Position numbers and translations under genes: made by a program
Part shown: positions 44,705-53,707 of the stretch, piece after piece
How the letters are laid out: each line of letters begins with the position of its first letter
Numbering within the stretch: the first letter of the stretch is position 1
Assembly (NCBI RefSeq): GCF_001278755.1
Contig: NZ_CP012601.1
Span: 1,302,001 to 1,366,000, forward strand
Length of the DNA stretch: 64,000 nucleotides
Source: Bacillus sp. FJAT-22090
GTDB lineage: Bacteria; Bacillota; Bacilli; Bacillales_A; Planococcaceae
Reading direction: 5' to 3'
The notes under the pieces: generated by a model
The model's database searches: none
Told to the model about the DNA's origin: nothing
What the model saw: the letters and a program-made list of their open reading frames with translations, nothing else

Positions 44705-45891
44705 TCCTTTATCGTTTTTAGAATCGGATTAATGACAGATCCCGTATGTCTAATTTCAACTTTTACCTTTATATTGACAGGTACTTCTTTAAACTCTTCA
44801 TCCCAATTCTTCTTTAATTTTTTCCATTCCTCTGGATGATCTTGATGGATTTTCGCACCAAATCCAAAAATGTCTGAACCCAAATCCTCTTGTACAAATT
44901 TAACCGTATCATTTATATTTTTTTTAATTTCCTCTTCGTAGAGCTTGTTTAGCTTTTTAAAGGTTTCTTCTTTATTTAGATCAATTTGACAATCCACTTC
45001 TCCAACATTCCCAGTGAGATGAACACTTACTTCTATTTCTGGTTTCCCATTCGCCATTTTACTTTTTAATTTTGTCTTAGAAGTAATTCCATGCACATTT
45101 AATGTCCCTTCATCAGGGCAAGACAAGATTCCTATCGTATTTTTTACATGATTCGTAATACTGTTATATCCTTTACCTTCCTCTGGAGACAACCAGCCTA
45201 CGAGCTTGTCATGATTAAATACAGCTATCTCTTCCAATTTTAAATATGCAGAAGGAAGTATAGTCTCCACGTTCTGTTTACTAGAGCCGCTCTTCTCATC
45301 TCCTAACAATTTAATTCCTGTTAAAACGCCTTCTTTACCCTCTCGTTCTAAATCAATAATAAGTTTAGCTAGTGTCATTGCTGTGGTACTGGATAAACTT
45401 TCTTCGGATGTTTTAAGTATATGAAAGAAATTATTAGCCGGTATGTTTTCTAAAGTAGTTTGCACGTTTAATATTTTTTCAGCGGTACTATCTTTTGCAA
45501 TAGCTAAATAAAAATCAGATCGAGCTTCCCAATATCTTGATAAATAATCTAAAAGGGAACCAATTCCCTCTTGCGCCAACTCCTCTCCAATAATCACCAT
45601 TTGAAGATGTCCTATGTACAATGTTCTTGGTGAAATGGATGTTACATTCCGAATCGCTTCATTAATAGTTTTACCTTTAGCTATAAACAGAGTAACAGGA
45701 GAACGACCAGTTCCTCCCTTTATAGGAGAAACTTCTCCAGGTAAGACGACTTGAATAGAAGCTAGATATTCATCATCTATCTTATCTATTCCTAGCCCCA
45801 TTACTAAAGCTAACTCATTTAATTCTCGTTTATCCCAACAGCCAGTCAACATGAGACTAAGTAATGATAAAACAATCAAGCATTTATTCAT
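44701..45891 (-). CDS. Spore germination receptor subunit C lipoprotein (GerAC/GerKC family)
   Basis: A lipoprotein of 396 residues. The signal sequence ends in LTGC with lipid Cys18, followed by WDKRELNELALVMGLGIDK, the typical start of GerAC proteins. The C-terminal Ger(x)C domain shows KLNKLYEEEIKKNI and DIFGFGAKIHQDHPEEWK. It is held on the outer face of the spore inner membrane and is part of the nutrient receptor. Its ATG directly follows the A-gene stop. Confidence 0.94.
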   Translation of the reverse strand: MNKCLIVLSLLSLMLTGCWDKRELNELALVMGLGIDKIDDEYLASIQVVLPGEVSPIKGGTGRSPVTLFIAKGKTINEAIRNVTSISPRTLYIGHLQMVIIGEELAQEGIGSLLDYLSRYWEARSDFYLAIAKDSTAEKILNVQTTLENIPANNFFHILKTSEESLSSTTAMTLAKLIIDLEREGKEGVLTGIKLLGDEKSGSSKQNVETILPSAYLKLEEIAVFNHDKLVGWLSPEEGKGYNSITNHVKNTIGILSCPDEGTLNVHGITSKTKLKSKMANGKPEIEVSVHLTGNVGEVDCQIDLNKEETFKKLNKLYEEEIKKNINDTVKFVQEDLGSDIFGFGAKIHQDHPEEWKKLKKNWDEEFKEVPVNIKVKVEIRHTGSVINPILKTIKD

Positions 45892-47475
45892 TTACTTTCC
45901 CCTTGATTCTCTAGATGGTTTTGAGAAATTTTGTCTTCTTTTATTTTTTGATATTAAACTAGGACGAAATAACATCTTCCAAATTGGCAAACGAATAAAC
46001 GTATCTTTTTGTTCAGAAGCACTAAATGGTCCTAGTGGTGACATGTAAGGAACCCCAAAAGATTTTAAACTTGATAAATGCAATATTAGTGCTATTAAGG
46101 CTATGAGTATGCCATATAATCCAAAAGCACTCGCTAAAATCATTAAAAGAAAACGTAGTATTCTCCCTGCAACTGCAATATCATACGTTGGGGATACAAA
46201 GCTTGATATAGCAGTAATCGATACAACGATAACCATTGCTGCCGAAATAATACCCGCTTCTACCGCAGCGGTTCCTATAACAAATGCCCCTACTATTGAC
46301 ATTGCTGAACCAATAACACGAGGCATTCTAAGTCCTGCTTCGCGTAATATTTCGAAGGTAAGTTCCATAATAACTGCTTCTATAAAAGCAGGAAAAGGAA
46401 CTCCCTCACGTTGTGCTGCCAAACTAATGAGTAAATCCGGTGGAATAATTTCATGATGAAATGTAATAACAGCAATATAAAAGGAAGGTGCTAGCATGGA
46501 TATTCCAAATGATACAAATCGAAGAGATCGAATAAAACTGGCCATGAATGTACGCTGATAATAATCCTCAGAAGACTGAAAGAACTGAACAAATAATGCT
46601 GGAATAATTAATGCAAAAGGTGTCCCATCAACTAAAAGTGCTACTCGGCCTTCTAATAATGCAGCTGAAACTATATCTGGACGTTCTGTATTATATACAG
46701 TTGGAAAAGGAGAATATTGAGAATCCTGTATAAACTCCTCAATATTTGCACTTTCCAATATTCCATCTATATCTATCCTTTTTAGTCTTTGTCGCAATTC
46801 TTGTATTACTTTTTCATCAGCTACTCCGTTTATATACATTATTGCAATATTTGTTTTAGTGCGTTTCCCGACTTCTGATGATTCCATCCATAAATTCTTG
46901 TCTTTTATAATTCTTCGAATCAATGCAGTATTAACTCGTAAATTTTCAGAGAATGCTTCTCTTGGACCTCTAATAACGCTTTGGGCTGATGGTTCTGTTA
47001 CTCCCCGTTCTATCCAGTGCTTATTACCTATGATGAATCCAGTCGAATAGCCATCGACTAAAAATATCGCATCTCCAGATAACAAAGCAGTGAATAAATC
47101 CTCAAATCTAGTTAAATCTTTAATTTCACCAACCGTCATTGCGAAGTCCTTTAAGTTGTTCATCAGATTAGGATTAGTCTCTAGTTCATTATTTTTAAAA
47201 TCCAGCATCAAAGTTTCCATAATGAAATTTTGTAAAGAACTTGTATCGCTTAATCCATCTGTATATATAATTCCGGCACTTATAGCACCACCTGGACCGA
47301 ATTTAAGCTCACGAAAAATAATATCTGTGCTTTCTCCGAGGGAATCTTTTATAAGTTGTAAATTTTCTTTTAGGTTTGAATATAAAAAAGTCATGTCCTT
47401 TGACTCAACTTTCTTACTAGCGGGCGGAGACAAGGGATTTAGGACAATATTATGTTTATTTTTAAAGAAACTCAT
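45892..47475 (-). CDS. Spore germination receptor subunit A (GerAA/GerKA family)
   Basis: A 527-residue inner-membrane receptor subunit. A long N-terminal soluble domain (about 1-280; SLGESTDIIFRELKFG) precedes about five or six helices. PFPTVYNTERPDIVSAALLEGRVALLVDGTPFALI and FPAFIEAVIMELTFEILREAGLRMP are hallmarks of the GerA family. GAGG with suitable spacing favours the ATG at 47475; a TTG four codons earlier is possible. First gene of the operon; forespore (sigma-G) expression is expected from the family, but I could not identify the promoter with confidence. Confidence 0.93.
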   Translation of the reverse strand: MSFFKNKHNIVLNPLSPPASKKVESKDMTFLYSNLKENLQLIKDSLGESTDIIFRELKFGPGGAISAGIIYTDGLSDTSSLQNFIMETLMLDFKNNELETNPNLMNNLKDFAMTVGEIKDLTRFEDLFTALLSGDAIFLVDGYSTGFIIGNKHWIERGVTEPSAQSVIRGPREAFSENLRVNTALIRRIIKDKNLWMESSEVGKRTKTNIAIMYINGVADEKVIQELRQRLKRIDIDGILESANIEEFIQDSQYSPFPTVYNTERPDIVSAALLEGRVALLVDGTPFALIIPALFVQFFQSSEDYYQRTFMASFIRSLRFVSFGISMLAPSFYIAVITFHHEIIPPDLLISLAAQREGVPFPAFIEAVIMELTFEILREAGLRMPRVIGSAMSIVGAFVIGTAAVEAGIISAAMVIVVSITAISSFVSPTYDIAVAGRILRFLLMILASAFGLYGILIALIALILHLSSLKSFGVPYMSPLGPFSASEQKDTFIRLPIWKMLFRPSLISKNKRRQNFSKPSRESRGK

Positions 47476-47554
47476 TATCTCCCTCAATTCTTTCCTATTA
47501 TAAAGAAAGCATTACCAATCACTAGTTGTTTTAATCTTTTTTAACTAGAATAAG

Positions 47555-47594
47555 AATAAAAAAATACCAAGAGTTCATTTCACTCTTGGTATTT
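47555..47594 (-). terminator. Terminator after brnQ
   Basis: A 13-base perfect stem (47562-47574 and 47582-47594) with A-rich DNA on its low-coordinate side, giving Ts on the minus strand. It separates brnQ from the germination operon. Confidence 0.8.
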
Positions 47595-47656
47595 CAATAT
47601 ATATATTTTCACTCAGAAACTCTTACATAAAACACCTAACATGCGAATTTTTATGT

Positions 47657-48979
47657 TTATTCTGCTTCTATAGGTTTAGTTGGTTTAATTGAGTCATTCT
47701 GTTGATCTTTAGACTTGTCAAGAATTGTGCCAATAATAAAACCTACGATTGCTGGCACTAACCAGCTGAATCCATCTGAGCTCAATGGTAATTTTGTAAC
47801 AAATGTCGATAATAATGGAACTTTAACCCCTAAAGAACTAACTGTTTCTATTAAACTAACGATAAATGTTAATAAGATTGTTCCTCTATATGAACCAGCA
47901 TTTGGTACAAAATTTCGGAAAGTACCTAATATAACTAATACGATTGCTACCGGATATAAAGCTGTGAAAATTGGCATTGTATAATTCACAATATTTTCGA
48001 CACCAAATGAACCGATAACTACTCCAGTAACACAAATAATTAAAACCCAAGTACGATAACTTAATTTTTCTTTAGTAAGATCATTCAAGAAATCTGCAAT
48101 TACTGCAACAACTCCAATAGCAGATGTTAAACAAGCCAATGCTATAGCGATTGCTAAAGCAATTGCACCAAAACCTCCAAGTGAAATATCGATTAACGCA
48201 GAAACTAAAGCTGTATCTCCAATATCAGTTGGGAATAATCCGCTTCCTGATGCTCCAAGAAATAATAATCCACCATATACAACGAGTAATCCTAACCCGG
48301 CAATAATCGTTCCAGTAATAGCCATTTTACGTGCTTGTTGTCCCTTATACCCATAACTAGCAATAGCAGCTATAAATATAGGCGCACAAAATATTCCTGT
48401 TACAACATCTCCAGTTTGGTAAGCACTAATAAAAGCATTTGAAAAAGCATTTTTAATATTTGAGACTTCCGGTATACCAATTGGATCAAAAATACCTTTT
48501 CCTACGATAAATAGAAGAATAATGACTAACAAAGGTGTAAGTACTTTACCAATCTTATCGATTACATTTGATTTATCCATAGCAAAGTAAAAACAAATAG
48601 CAAAAAATACTATGATAGTCGCAATGGAAGGAACGCCTGGAAACAATTGATGAACACCAAGTTCATGCGTCGTTGCAGACATACGTGGGATTGTAACGAA
48701 CATTCCAATACCAACCATTAATAATAAGTTAAATACTTTATAAAACCAAGGGCTAATTGGTCTCGTCAAATCTTCAAATTTCCCTCCAGCATTTAATATA
48801 GCGATCACTGCTAGAAGCGGCAAAACGATTCCTGTAACACAAAAACCGATTAATGCTATAATCCATTCACTTCCAGAAGCGTTACCAATGGAAGGCGGAA
48901 AAATTAAATTACCTGCTCCAAAGAATATTGCAAATAAAGCAAATCCTACTAATAAACTGTGTTGAACTGTTTTACTCAT
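47657..48979 (-). CDS. brnQ: Branched-chain amino acid carrier BrnQ
   Basis: A sodium- or proton-coupled symporter for leucine, isoleucine and valine. The 440 residues form about 12 helices with conserved FAIFFGAGNLIFPPSIG near the N-terminus, PRMSATTHELG and a DVVTGIFCAPIFIAAI segment. GAGGGG precedes the ATG at 48979; an in-frame start 6 codons earlier overlaps that site. The RocR-like regulator gene is directly upstream in the same direction, so it may control brnQ, although no sigma-54 promoter was found in the gap. Confidence 0.94.
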   Translation of the reverse strand: MSKTVQHSLLVGFALFAIFFGAGNLIFPPSIGNASGSEWIIALIGFCVTGIVLPLLAVIAILNAGGKFEDLTRPISPWFYKVFNLLLMVGIGMFVTIPRMSATTHELGVHQLFPGVPSIATIIVFFAICFYFAMDKSNVIDKIGKVLTPLLVIILLFIVGKGIFDPIGIPEVSNIKNAFSNAFISAYQTGDVVTGIFCAPIFIAAIASYGYKGQQARKMAITGTIIAGLGLLVVYGGLLFLGASGSGLFPTDIGDTALVSALIDISLGGFGAIALAIAIALACLTSAIGVVAVIADFLNDLTKEKLSYRTWVLIICVTGVVIGSFGVENIVNYTMPIFTALYPVAIVLVILGTFRNFVPNAGSYRGTILLTFIVSLIETVSSLGVKVPLLSTFVTKLPLSSDGFSWLVPAIVGFIIGTILDKSKDQQNDSIKPTKPIEAE

Positions 48980-49121
48980 TTTTGACCCCTCTTTCATAAA
49001 ACCACTTTGAAAACCCTTACAAAATTAACAAGAAATCAAGAGCAGTTCGTCTGCCCTAATTGACCCCCAAGTTTTAATTTTCTAATAGTTATCCTTATAA
49101 TAATTAATTAGTGACAATAAT

Positions 49122-49150
49122 AAAAGGAGGTAAATTTTTCACCCCCTTTT
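49122..49150 (-). terminator. Terminator after the RocR-like gene
   Basis: AAAAGGAGGT (49122-49131) and ACCCCCTTTT (49141-49150) pair with one mismatch, T-rich on the minus strand side. Confidence 0.6.
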
Positions 49151-49162
49151 GTAAAAATATTT

Positions 49163-50527
49163 TTACCTTAATTCATATTTTTCCATTTTGTATTTAAGTA
49201 ATTGTTTGGATATTCCTAGTCTTCTTGCTGTTTCGGCTAATTTCCCACCAGTATGCTGTAGCTCAAGAACAATCAAACCTCTTTCATATTCCTCCACTTT
49301 ATCTTTCAAATTTATAGGTTTTTCTGATTTAAATATATTTACCAATTTATTTTTGAATTTCGAAACTTTTGAAGGTATATCATTCAGAGTAATATTTTTT
49401 GTACTTGCATTATTATAGGCAGTTTCAATAGCATTCTTTAATTCTCGAACATTTCCTGGCCAGTTATATTGCTGAAATACAAGTAAAACATCGTCTTCTA
49501 TATGATCGATTTTCATTTGCATATGACGATTATAAAATTGAATATAATAATTGGTTAGGACTCTAATATCCTCTTTTCGCTCTGCCAATAAAGGTAAGTC
49601 TATTCGGAAAACGCTTAAACGGTAATACAAATCTTCCCTTAATCCCTTTTCACTTACTAACTTATCTGGATCCTCATTTGTAGCAGCAATTAGTCGAATA
49701 TTCAAGTGAATATCCTGAGTACTTCCAACTCTTCTGATCGTTTTGTCTTCAATTACTTTTAATAACCTCGCCTGTAGTTTAATATCCAATGCGTTCACTT
49801 CATCTAAAAAGATAGTTCCGCCATTAGCTTGCTCTAACAAACCAGTAATAACTGGAGTTAAAGTCGAACTATCTTTTTCGGTCCCAAAAAGAATTTTTTC
49901 CAAGAGGTCCTCATGGATTTCCGCACAATTTATAGATATATATGACTGAGTATATCGAGTACTTAAATTATGTATAGATTGAGCAACAATCTCTTTTCCG
50001 GTCCCCGTTTCTCCATAAATAAGAACGGTTGAATCTGTATTGGAAACTTTGCTAATTTTATTTTTTACTTCTTGCATAACAGTACTTTCAGAAATTAAAT
50101 TATCAATTGTATAGATTGTATTATTTTTTCTATAAATTTTATGATCAGCAAATCGTTCAAGCTTCTCCATATCTTGTATTTCGTAAAAATGCTTAGAAAA
50201 CTCGATAGCCCCTATAATTGAATCTCCTTTCTTTATAGGAAAGGTAGAGCTTTTTGATAGATAAGAAAAACCATTCGTTGATGTCAATCGTTGTTCTATA
50301 TTCCATAACGCTTCACCTGTGCTTAATACGGTCATTAAAGTACTATCTTCATTCGTGAAGTTTTGATAAAAAGATGTTACATTTTTTCGCAAAAACTCTT
50401 CTGGTCTAAGACCGAGTTGTTTTAAGATATTTAAATCTGCTAGATCGTAAAAAATTGTAATCCCGTTTTCATCGACTATTAATACATTGTCATAATCAGA
50501 CAAATGATATATTTCATTGATATTCAT
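49163..50527 (-). CDS. RocR-like sigma-54-type activator without GAFTGA motif
   Basis: A 454-residue regulator with a PAS-like N-terminal sensor (about 8-130), an AAA+ domain and a Fis-type C-terminal helix-turn-helix (LAETARRLGISKQLLKYKM). Walker A GETGTGKE is at 172-179 and Walker B GGTIFLDE at 236-243. The sigma-54 contact loop, normally GAFTGA, is replaced by DSSTLT near 219-224 (FGTEKDSSTLTP), so activation of sigma-54 holoenzyme is doubtful; it may act as a repressor or with sigma-A, like TyrR. The domain order resembles RocR/BkdR, known for amino acid catabolism. It is directly upstream of brnQ. Confidence 0.9.
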   Translation of the reverse strand: MNINEIYHLSDYDNVLIVDENGITIFYDLADLNILKQLGLRPEEFLRKNVTSFYQNFTNEDSTLMTVLSTGEALWNIEQRLTSTNGFSYLSKSSTFPIKKGDSIIGAIEFSKHFYEIQDMEKLERFADHKIYRKNNTIYTIDNLISESTVMQEVKNKISKVSNTDSTVLIYGETGTGKEIVAQSIHNLSTRYTQSYISINCAEIHEDLLEKILFGTEKDSSTLTPVITGLLEQANGGTIFLDEVNALDIKLQARLLKVIEDKTIRRVGSTQDIHLNIRLIAATNEDPDKLVSEKGLREDLYYRLSVFRIDLPLLAERKEDIRVLTNYYIQFYNRHMQMKIDHIEDDVLLVFQQYNWPGNVRELKNAIETAYNNASTKNITLNDIPSKVSKFKNKLVNIFKSEKPINLKDKVEEYERGLIVLELQHTGGKLAETARRLGISKQLLKYKMEKYELR

Positions 50528-50629
50528 ATATTTGCCCGTCCTTTCTTACTAAGCAACTCAAGAAGATTGGGATCAACTGAGATACAATATTTTCTGTTAT
50601 TATAGTCTATTTAGATGTAGCGTAACCAA

Positions 50630-51532
50630 TTATATGATACCCCTTAGTTTGTTAAACCACTGAGCGCATGTAAAAGAACGTCCCCATTCTGGATCATTAT
50701 CCTCTATTCCCCAACATGCATATAAAGTAGACATCGTAAATCCAGCTTTCAAAAGCCGATCTTTGTCCAAATTCATCTCATCACAAAGAGAAAACACTCT
50801 ATTCTTAAAAAATTGCTGAGGATTTGGTTTATCAAACAACTGATTCGTGAGAAAAGAAATTAAATCAAAATAGGTATCACCAATTACTCCTTTTGGATCA
50901 ATAGCAATCCAACCGTAAGCTTCCGAAAATAAAATATTTTCATGATGTAAATCTCCATGCAATAGTTCATTACCTTTAGAAGAATCTGATATTTCACTAT
51001 AGAAAGTTTTTGCCAAGTAGATATAATCATTTGATATTGGTCCCTCTTCAATAGAATAGGTCTCTAAATAACGATCAAATGCACTTAGCCAATTTTTTAT
51101 GAAAGGATGATCAGAATTTCCTTTGATCGGTCTCCGAATCTCCATCCATACTTTAGCAAAATACTTAATAGCCTCTTGTTCCTCCACTATATTTAACATA
51201 GTTCCAGGAAGTAAATGCTCTAACAGCATTACACCTTTTTCAGCATCGGCATCTAATAATTTTACACACCCTTTACCGTTATAAGTTTGGAGTGTTCGAA
51301 TCTCATTCTTAAAATCGTAATTTGGAACACCTAGCTTTAAAATGGCAGGGTTTCCATCTTGATCTTTTACTTTTAAAACATAATTATAAGACAAATTATC
51401 GACTGGCCCCTCTGAAATTAGGTTCCATTTATGTAAAAATTCATTTATGGTCGTCTCCAAGGAATATAAAAATTCCTTTCCGTCTTCACCAAAAGCCCCT
51501 ATTATTTTTTTCTCAAATCTTTCTGGGTACAT
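50630..51532 (-). CDS. APH(6)/hydroxyurea-type phosphotransferase
   Basis: A 300-residue kinase-like protein of the aminoglycoside/hydroxyurea phosphotransferase family (APH_6_hur). Catalytic loop LLHGDLHHENIL (Asp in HGD) and metal-binding AIDPKGVIGD (Asp) are intact, and the N-terminal lobe has VLKV and AILKLG strands. Members inactivate streptomycin or hydroxyurea, but many are uncharacterised; resistance is not proven here. No resistance or mobile genes are nearby, so it is probably an intrinsic chromosomal gene. Confidence 0.88.
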   Translation of the reverse strand: MYPERFEKKIIGAFGEDGKEFLYSLETTINEFLHKWNLISEGPVDNLSYNYVLKVKDQDGNPAILKLGVPNYDFKNEIRTLQTYNGKGCVKLLDADAEKGVMLLEHLLPGTMLNIVEEQEAIKYFAKVWMEIRRPIKGNSDHPFIKNWLSAFDRYLETYSIEEGPISNDYIYLAKTFYSEISDSSKGNELLHGDLHHENILFSEAYGWIAIDPKGVIGDTYFDLISFLTNQLFDKPNPQQFFKNRVFSLCDEMNLDKDRLLKAGFTMSTLYACWGIEDNDPEWGRSFTCAQWFNKLRGII

Positions 51533-51620
51533 ACTATATGAAAACTCCTTTTCCCTAATTTCATTTTCAATTTAAAGTGTAACCCTATTCCTCGAAACAG
51601 CAAACACAAAAATGAGTAAT

Positions 51621-51654
51621 AAAAAAAGCTGATACCTTGGGTGGCATCAGCTTT
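51621..51654 (-). terminator. Terminator after the YitT-family gene
   Basis: A stem of about 12 bases with one mismatch (51625-51636 and 51643-51654), with seven As on the low side giving a T run on the minus strand. Confidence 0.8.
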
Positions 51655-51658
51655 CAAT

Positions 51659-52465
51659 TTAATTCCTAGCAAATTTGCCGTCTACTTCTACTGTTTCAAA
51701 TATGTTAATAAAAGCATTGTTATCATGCTTACGTACTATTTGTTTTATTTGCATAGTTTCGTATCGGGTAACGACCATCATCAAAATTTGCTTCTGCTCT
51801 AATGTATAACCACCGTATCCATCAGTAATTGTTACACCACGATAAATCGTAGTCAACAGCTCTTTTCGAATCAGTTCCCCTTGTGTAGTAACAATTTGCA
51901 TCGTTAATTTTTCATGATTCGTATAAATGGTGTCCACCATTTTTCCAGTAAGATAAATAGATAAAAGTGTATATAAAGCAATTTCCCAGTTAAAAATCGT
52001 ACCAGATATTAAAACAATCAGTCCATTCATGGCAGTTAGTAACATGCCAACACTTACATTACTCATTCTTGATACAATAATGGCAATGATATCTAAACCA
52101 CCTGAAGTACCTGAGTACTTTAAGATAATCCCTACTCCAAGTCCACCTATAATCCCACCAAAAATAGATGAAAGCAAAATGTTATTTGTAACTGGTTCAG
52201 TTGGTATTATATACAAGAAAAAAGAAAGAGAAACAACGCATAAAAGTGTATTAAAGGTTATCATTTTTCCAAGTTTAAAATAACCTAAAATGACAATTGG
52301 TAAATTTAGGGCAAAGTTCAAGATACCAGTATCAAATGGTGTAATTATTCCAAGCAAAATAGCGATTCCACTGATTCCACTACTCAAAATACCATGCGGG
52401 ACTAGAAAGCAATTGAAACCAAATGCTATAACGAGTGAACTGATGATAATTATTAAGTTTTTCAT
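51659..52465 (-). CDS. YitT-family membrane protein with DUF2179
   Basis: About 268 residues: five or six helices (YitT membrane domain, about 1-175) then a cytoplasmic DUF2179 domain (about 215-268; LEQKQILMMVVTRYE...IVRKHDNNAFINIFETVEVDG). LVPHGILSSGISGIAILLG and YSGTSGGLDIIAIIVSR are family hallmarks. Function of the family is not settled; transport has been suggested. The ATG at 52465 has AAGGAG upstream; a longer frame to 52531 would run through a terminator-like hairpin at 52495-52528. Confidence 0.9.
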   Translation of the reverse strand: MKNLIIIISSLVIAFGFNCFLVPHGILSSGISGIAILLGIITPFDTGILNFALNLPIVILGYFKLGKMITFNTLLCVVSLSFFLYIIPTEPVTNNILLSSIFGGIIGGLGVGIILKYSGTSGGLDIIAIIVSRMSNVSVGMLLTAMNGLIVLISGTIFNWEIALYTLLSIYLTGKMVDTIYTNHEKLTMQIVTTQGELIRKELLTTIYRGVTITDGYGGYTLEQKQILMMVVTRYETMQIKQIVRKHDNNAFINIFETVEVDGKFARN

Positions 52466-52494
52466 AAAATTAATACTCCTTCTTACATTTTCAT

Positions 52495-52528
52495 AAAAAA
52501 ACTCGCCCCTCATTAAAGGACGAGTTTT
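52495..52528 (-). terminator. Terminator or leader hairpin before the YitT-family gene
   Basis: AAAACTCG (52498-52505) pairs with CGAGTTTT (52521-52528), with extra inner G-C pairs, and six As on the low side give Ts on the minus strand. It may end the upstream DUF4097 transcript or act as an attenuator 30 bases before yitT. Confidence 0.55.
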
Positions 52529-52763
52529 CACATCTTTTACATGTTTTATCCATCATTTATATAGTGCATTTTATATCACGATAGAAGTTAATGTATCAGA
52601 GTTTATTATGCTAGTCAACAAACAAAAACGTTTGTAAGTGAGTGAGTCACGCGGAGTCGGTCATGCTATACTGTTACGACATGCAGATCGAGAACAAAGT
52701 AGACTCGAATGACACGCGTCATTAAACCGATTAAATATTCCCAAAAATATTATTTCATCTTTT

Positions 52764-53558
52764 TTATTTGACCGTAATTTTTCCGTTATCCGTTTCTAAC
52801 TTGATTAAGTTTTCACCGTTTCCAAATATAGATTGTTTGTTGGATGAACCGAAAATATCAATCTTACCGTTATCTACATTTGCATCAATTGTAGCATTTT
52901 GAGGTTCTTTGTCAGTTTGTATTTCAATAAATCCATTATCTGTTTCCAACTCAATAGATCTTTCTAAATTAGTTGAAAGAAATATGATTCGTCCATTGTT
53001 TGTTTCCGCTTTAATCTTACCATCTACTTCTTCCATTAGTATCTGTCCATTATCAGATTCAACATTTACGTTCTCTGCTTGAATATCTTTTAATTGGATA
53101 GAACCATTGTTAGTAACTAGAAATGCATCTTTGAAATGCGTATTTTCCACTATGATACGTCCATTTTCCAACTCTGTTTTTAACTCATTGTATTCTTTTT
53201 CTGGTACATATACTGTTAACTTAGTATTTAGAGAGGAAAAACCAAACTGAATGAAATCCCAGCGTTTTTCTATTAATTCAATTTCCAACGTATCTCCTTT
53301 TACATCAGCGGAAAAATTGTATTTCGTTCTTTTTTTTGATTTTCCTGAGAATACAACTTTTGTTTCTTCGCTTTTCGAAGGTAAAAGTTCTACAGTAGCA
53401 TTATCTGACGTTATCTGAATATTGTTGTATGATTGATCTTTCACAATTATTTCGTCTGATTTCAGCACGAGTGTATCTTTTAAGTTCAAGACAATATTGA
53501 TTGCTGCTCCCGCCAATAAAATAAACAATGATATGATAGCAATTTTCTTTAGATTCAT
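52764..53558 (-). CDS. DUF4097 beta-repeat protein with N-terminal anchor
   Basis: A 264-residue protein with one N-terminal hydrophobic segment (about 6-28) and an extracellular beta-rich DUF4097 domain. From about residue 129 to the end, short strands recur every 18-20 residues, each marked by an NG turn: ENGRI, NNGSI, DNGQI, NNGRI, DNGFI, DNGKI, DNGKI. This layout suggests a right-handed beta-helix or solenoid. Family members are found near LiaFSR/PspC-type envelope stress genes, but no such gene is here; function is unknown. The 232-base gap downstream holds no gene. Confidence 0.88.
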   Translation of the reverse strand: MNLKKIAIISLFILLAGAAINIVLNLKDTLVLKSDEIIVKDQSYNNIQITSDNATVELLPSKSEETKVVFSGKSKKRTKYNFSADVKGDTLEIELIEKRWDFIQFGFSSLNTKLTVYVPEKEYNELKTELENGRIIVENTHFKDAFLVTNNGSIQLKDIQAENVNVESDNGQILMEEVDGKIKAETNNGRIIFLSTNLERSIELETDNGFIEIQTDKEPQNATIDANVDNGKIDIFGSSNKQSIFGNGENLIKLETDNGKITVK

Positions 53559-53707
53559 CTTATATATCCCCCAATTAATGGTTTACTTGTTATAACCTTA
53601 TTATACGGTAGGCAGAAATCATTCCAATGGCCTGAAGAAGTGAAATGATCTCAGCCTTAAGACGTATTTAAAAGTACATATATAATTGGAGAAACTAAGT
53701 TGAAATA

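Noticed and set aside
49000-49160. Sigma-54 promoter for brnQ
   Set aside because: No GG-N10-GC element was visible on the minus strand in the gap before brnQ.
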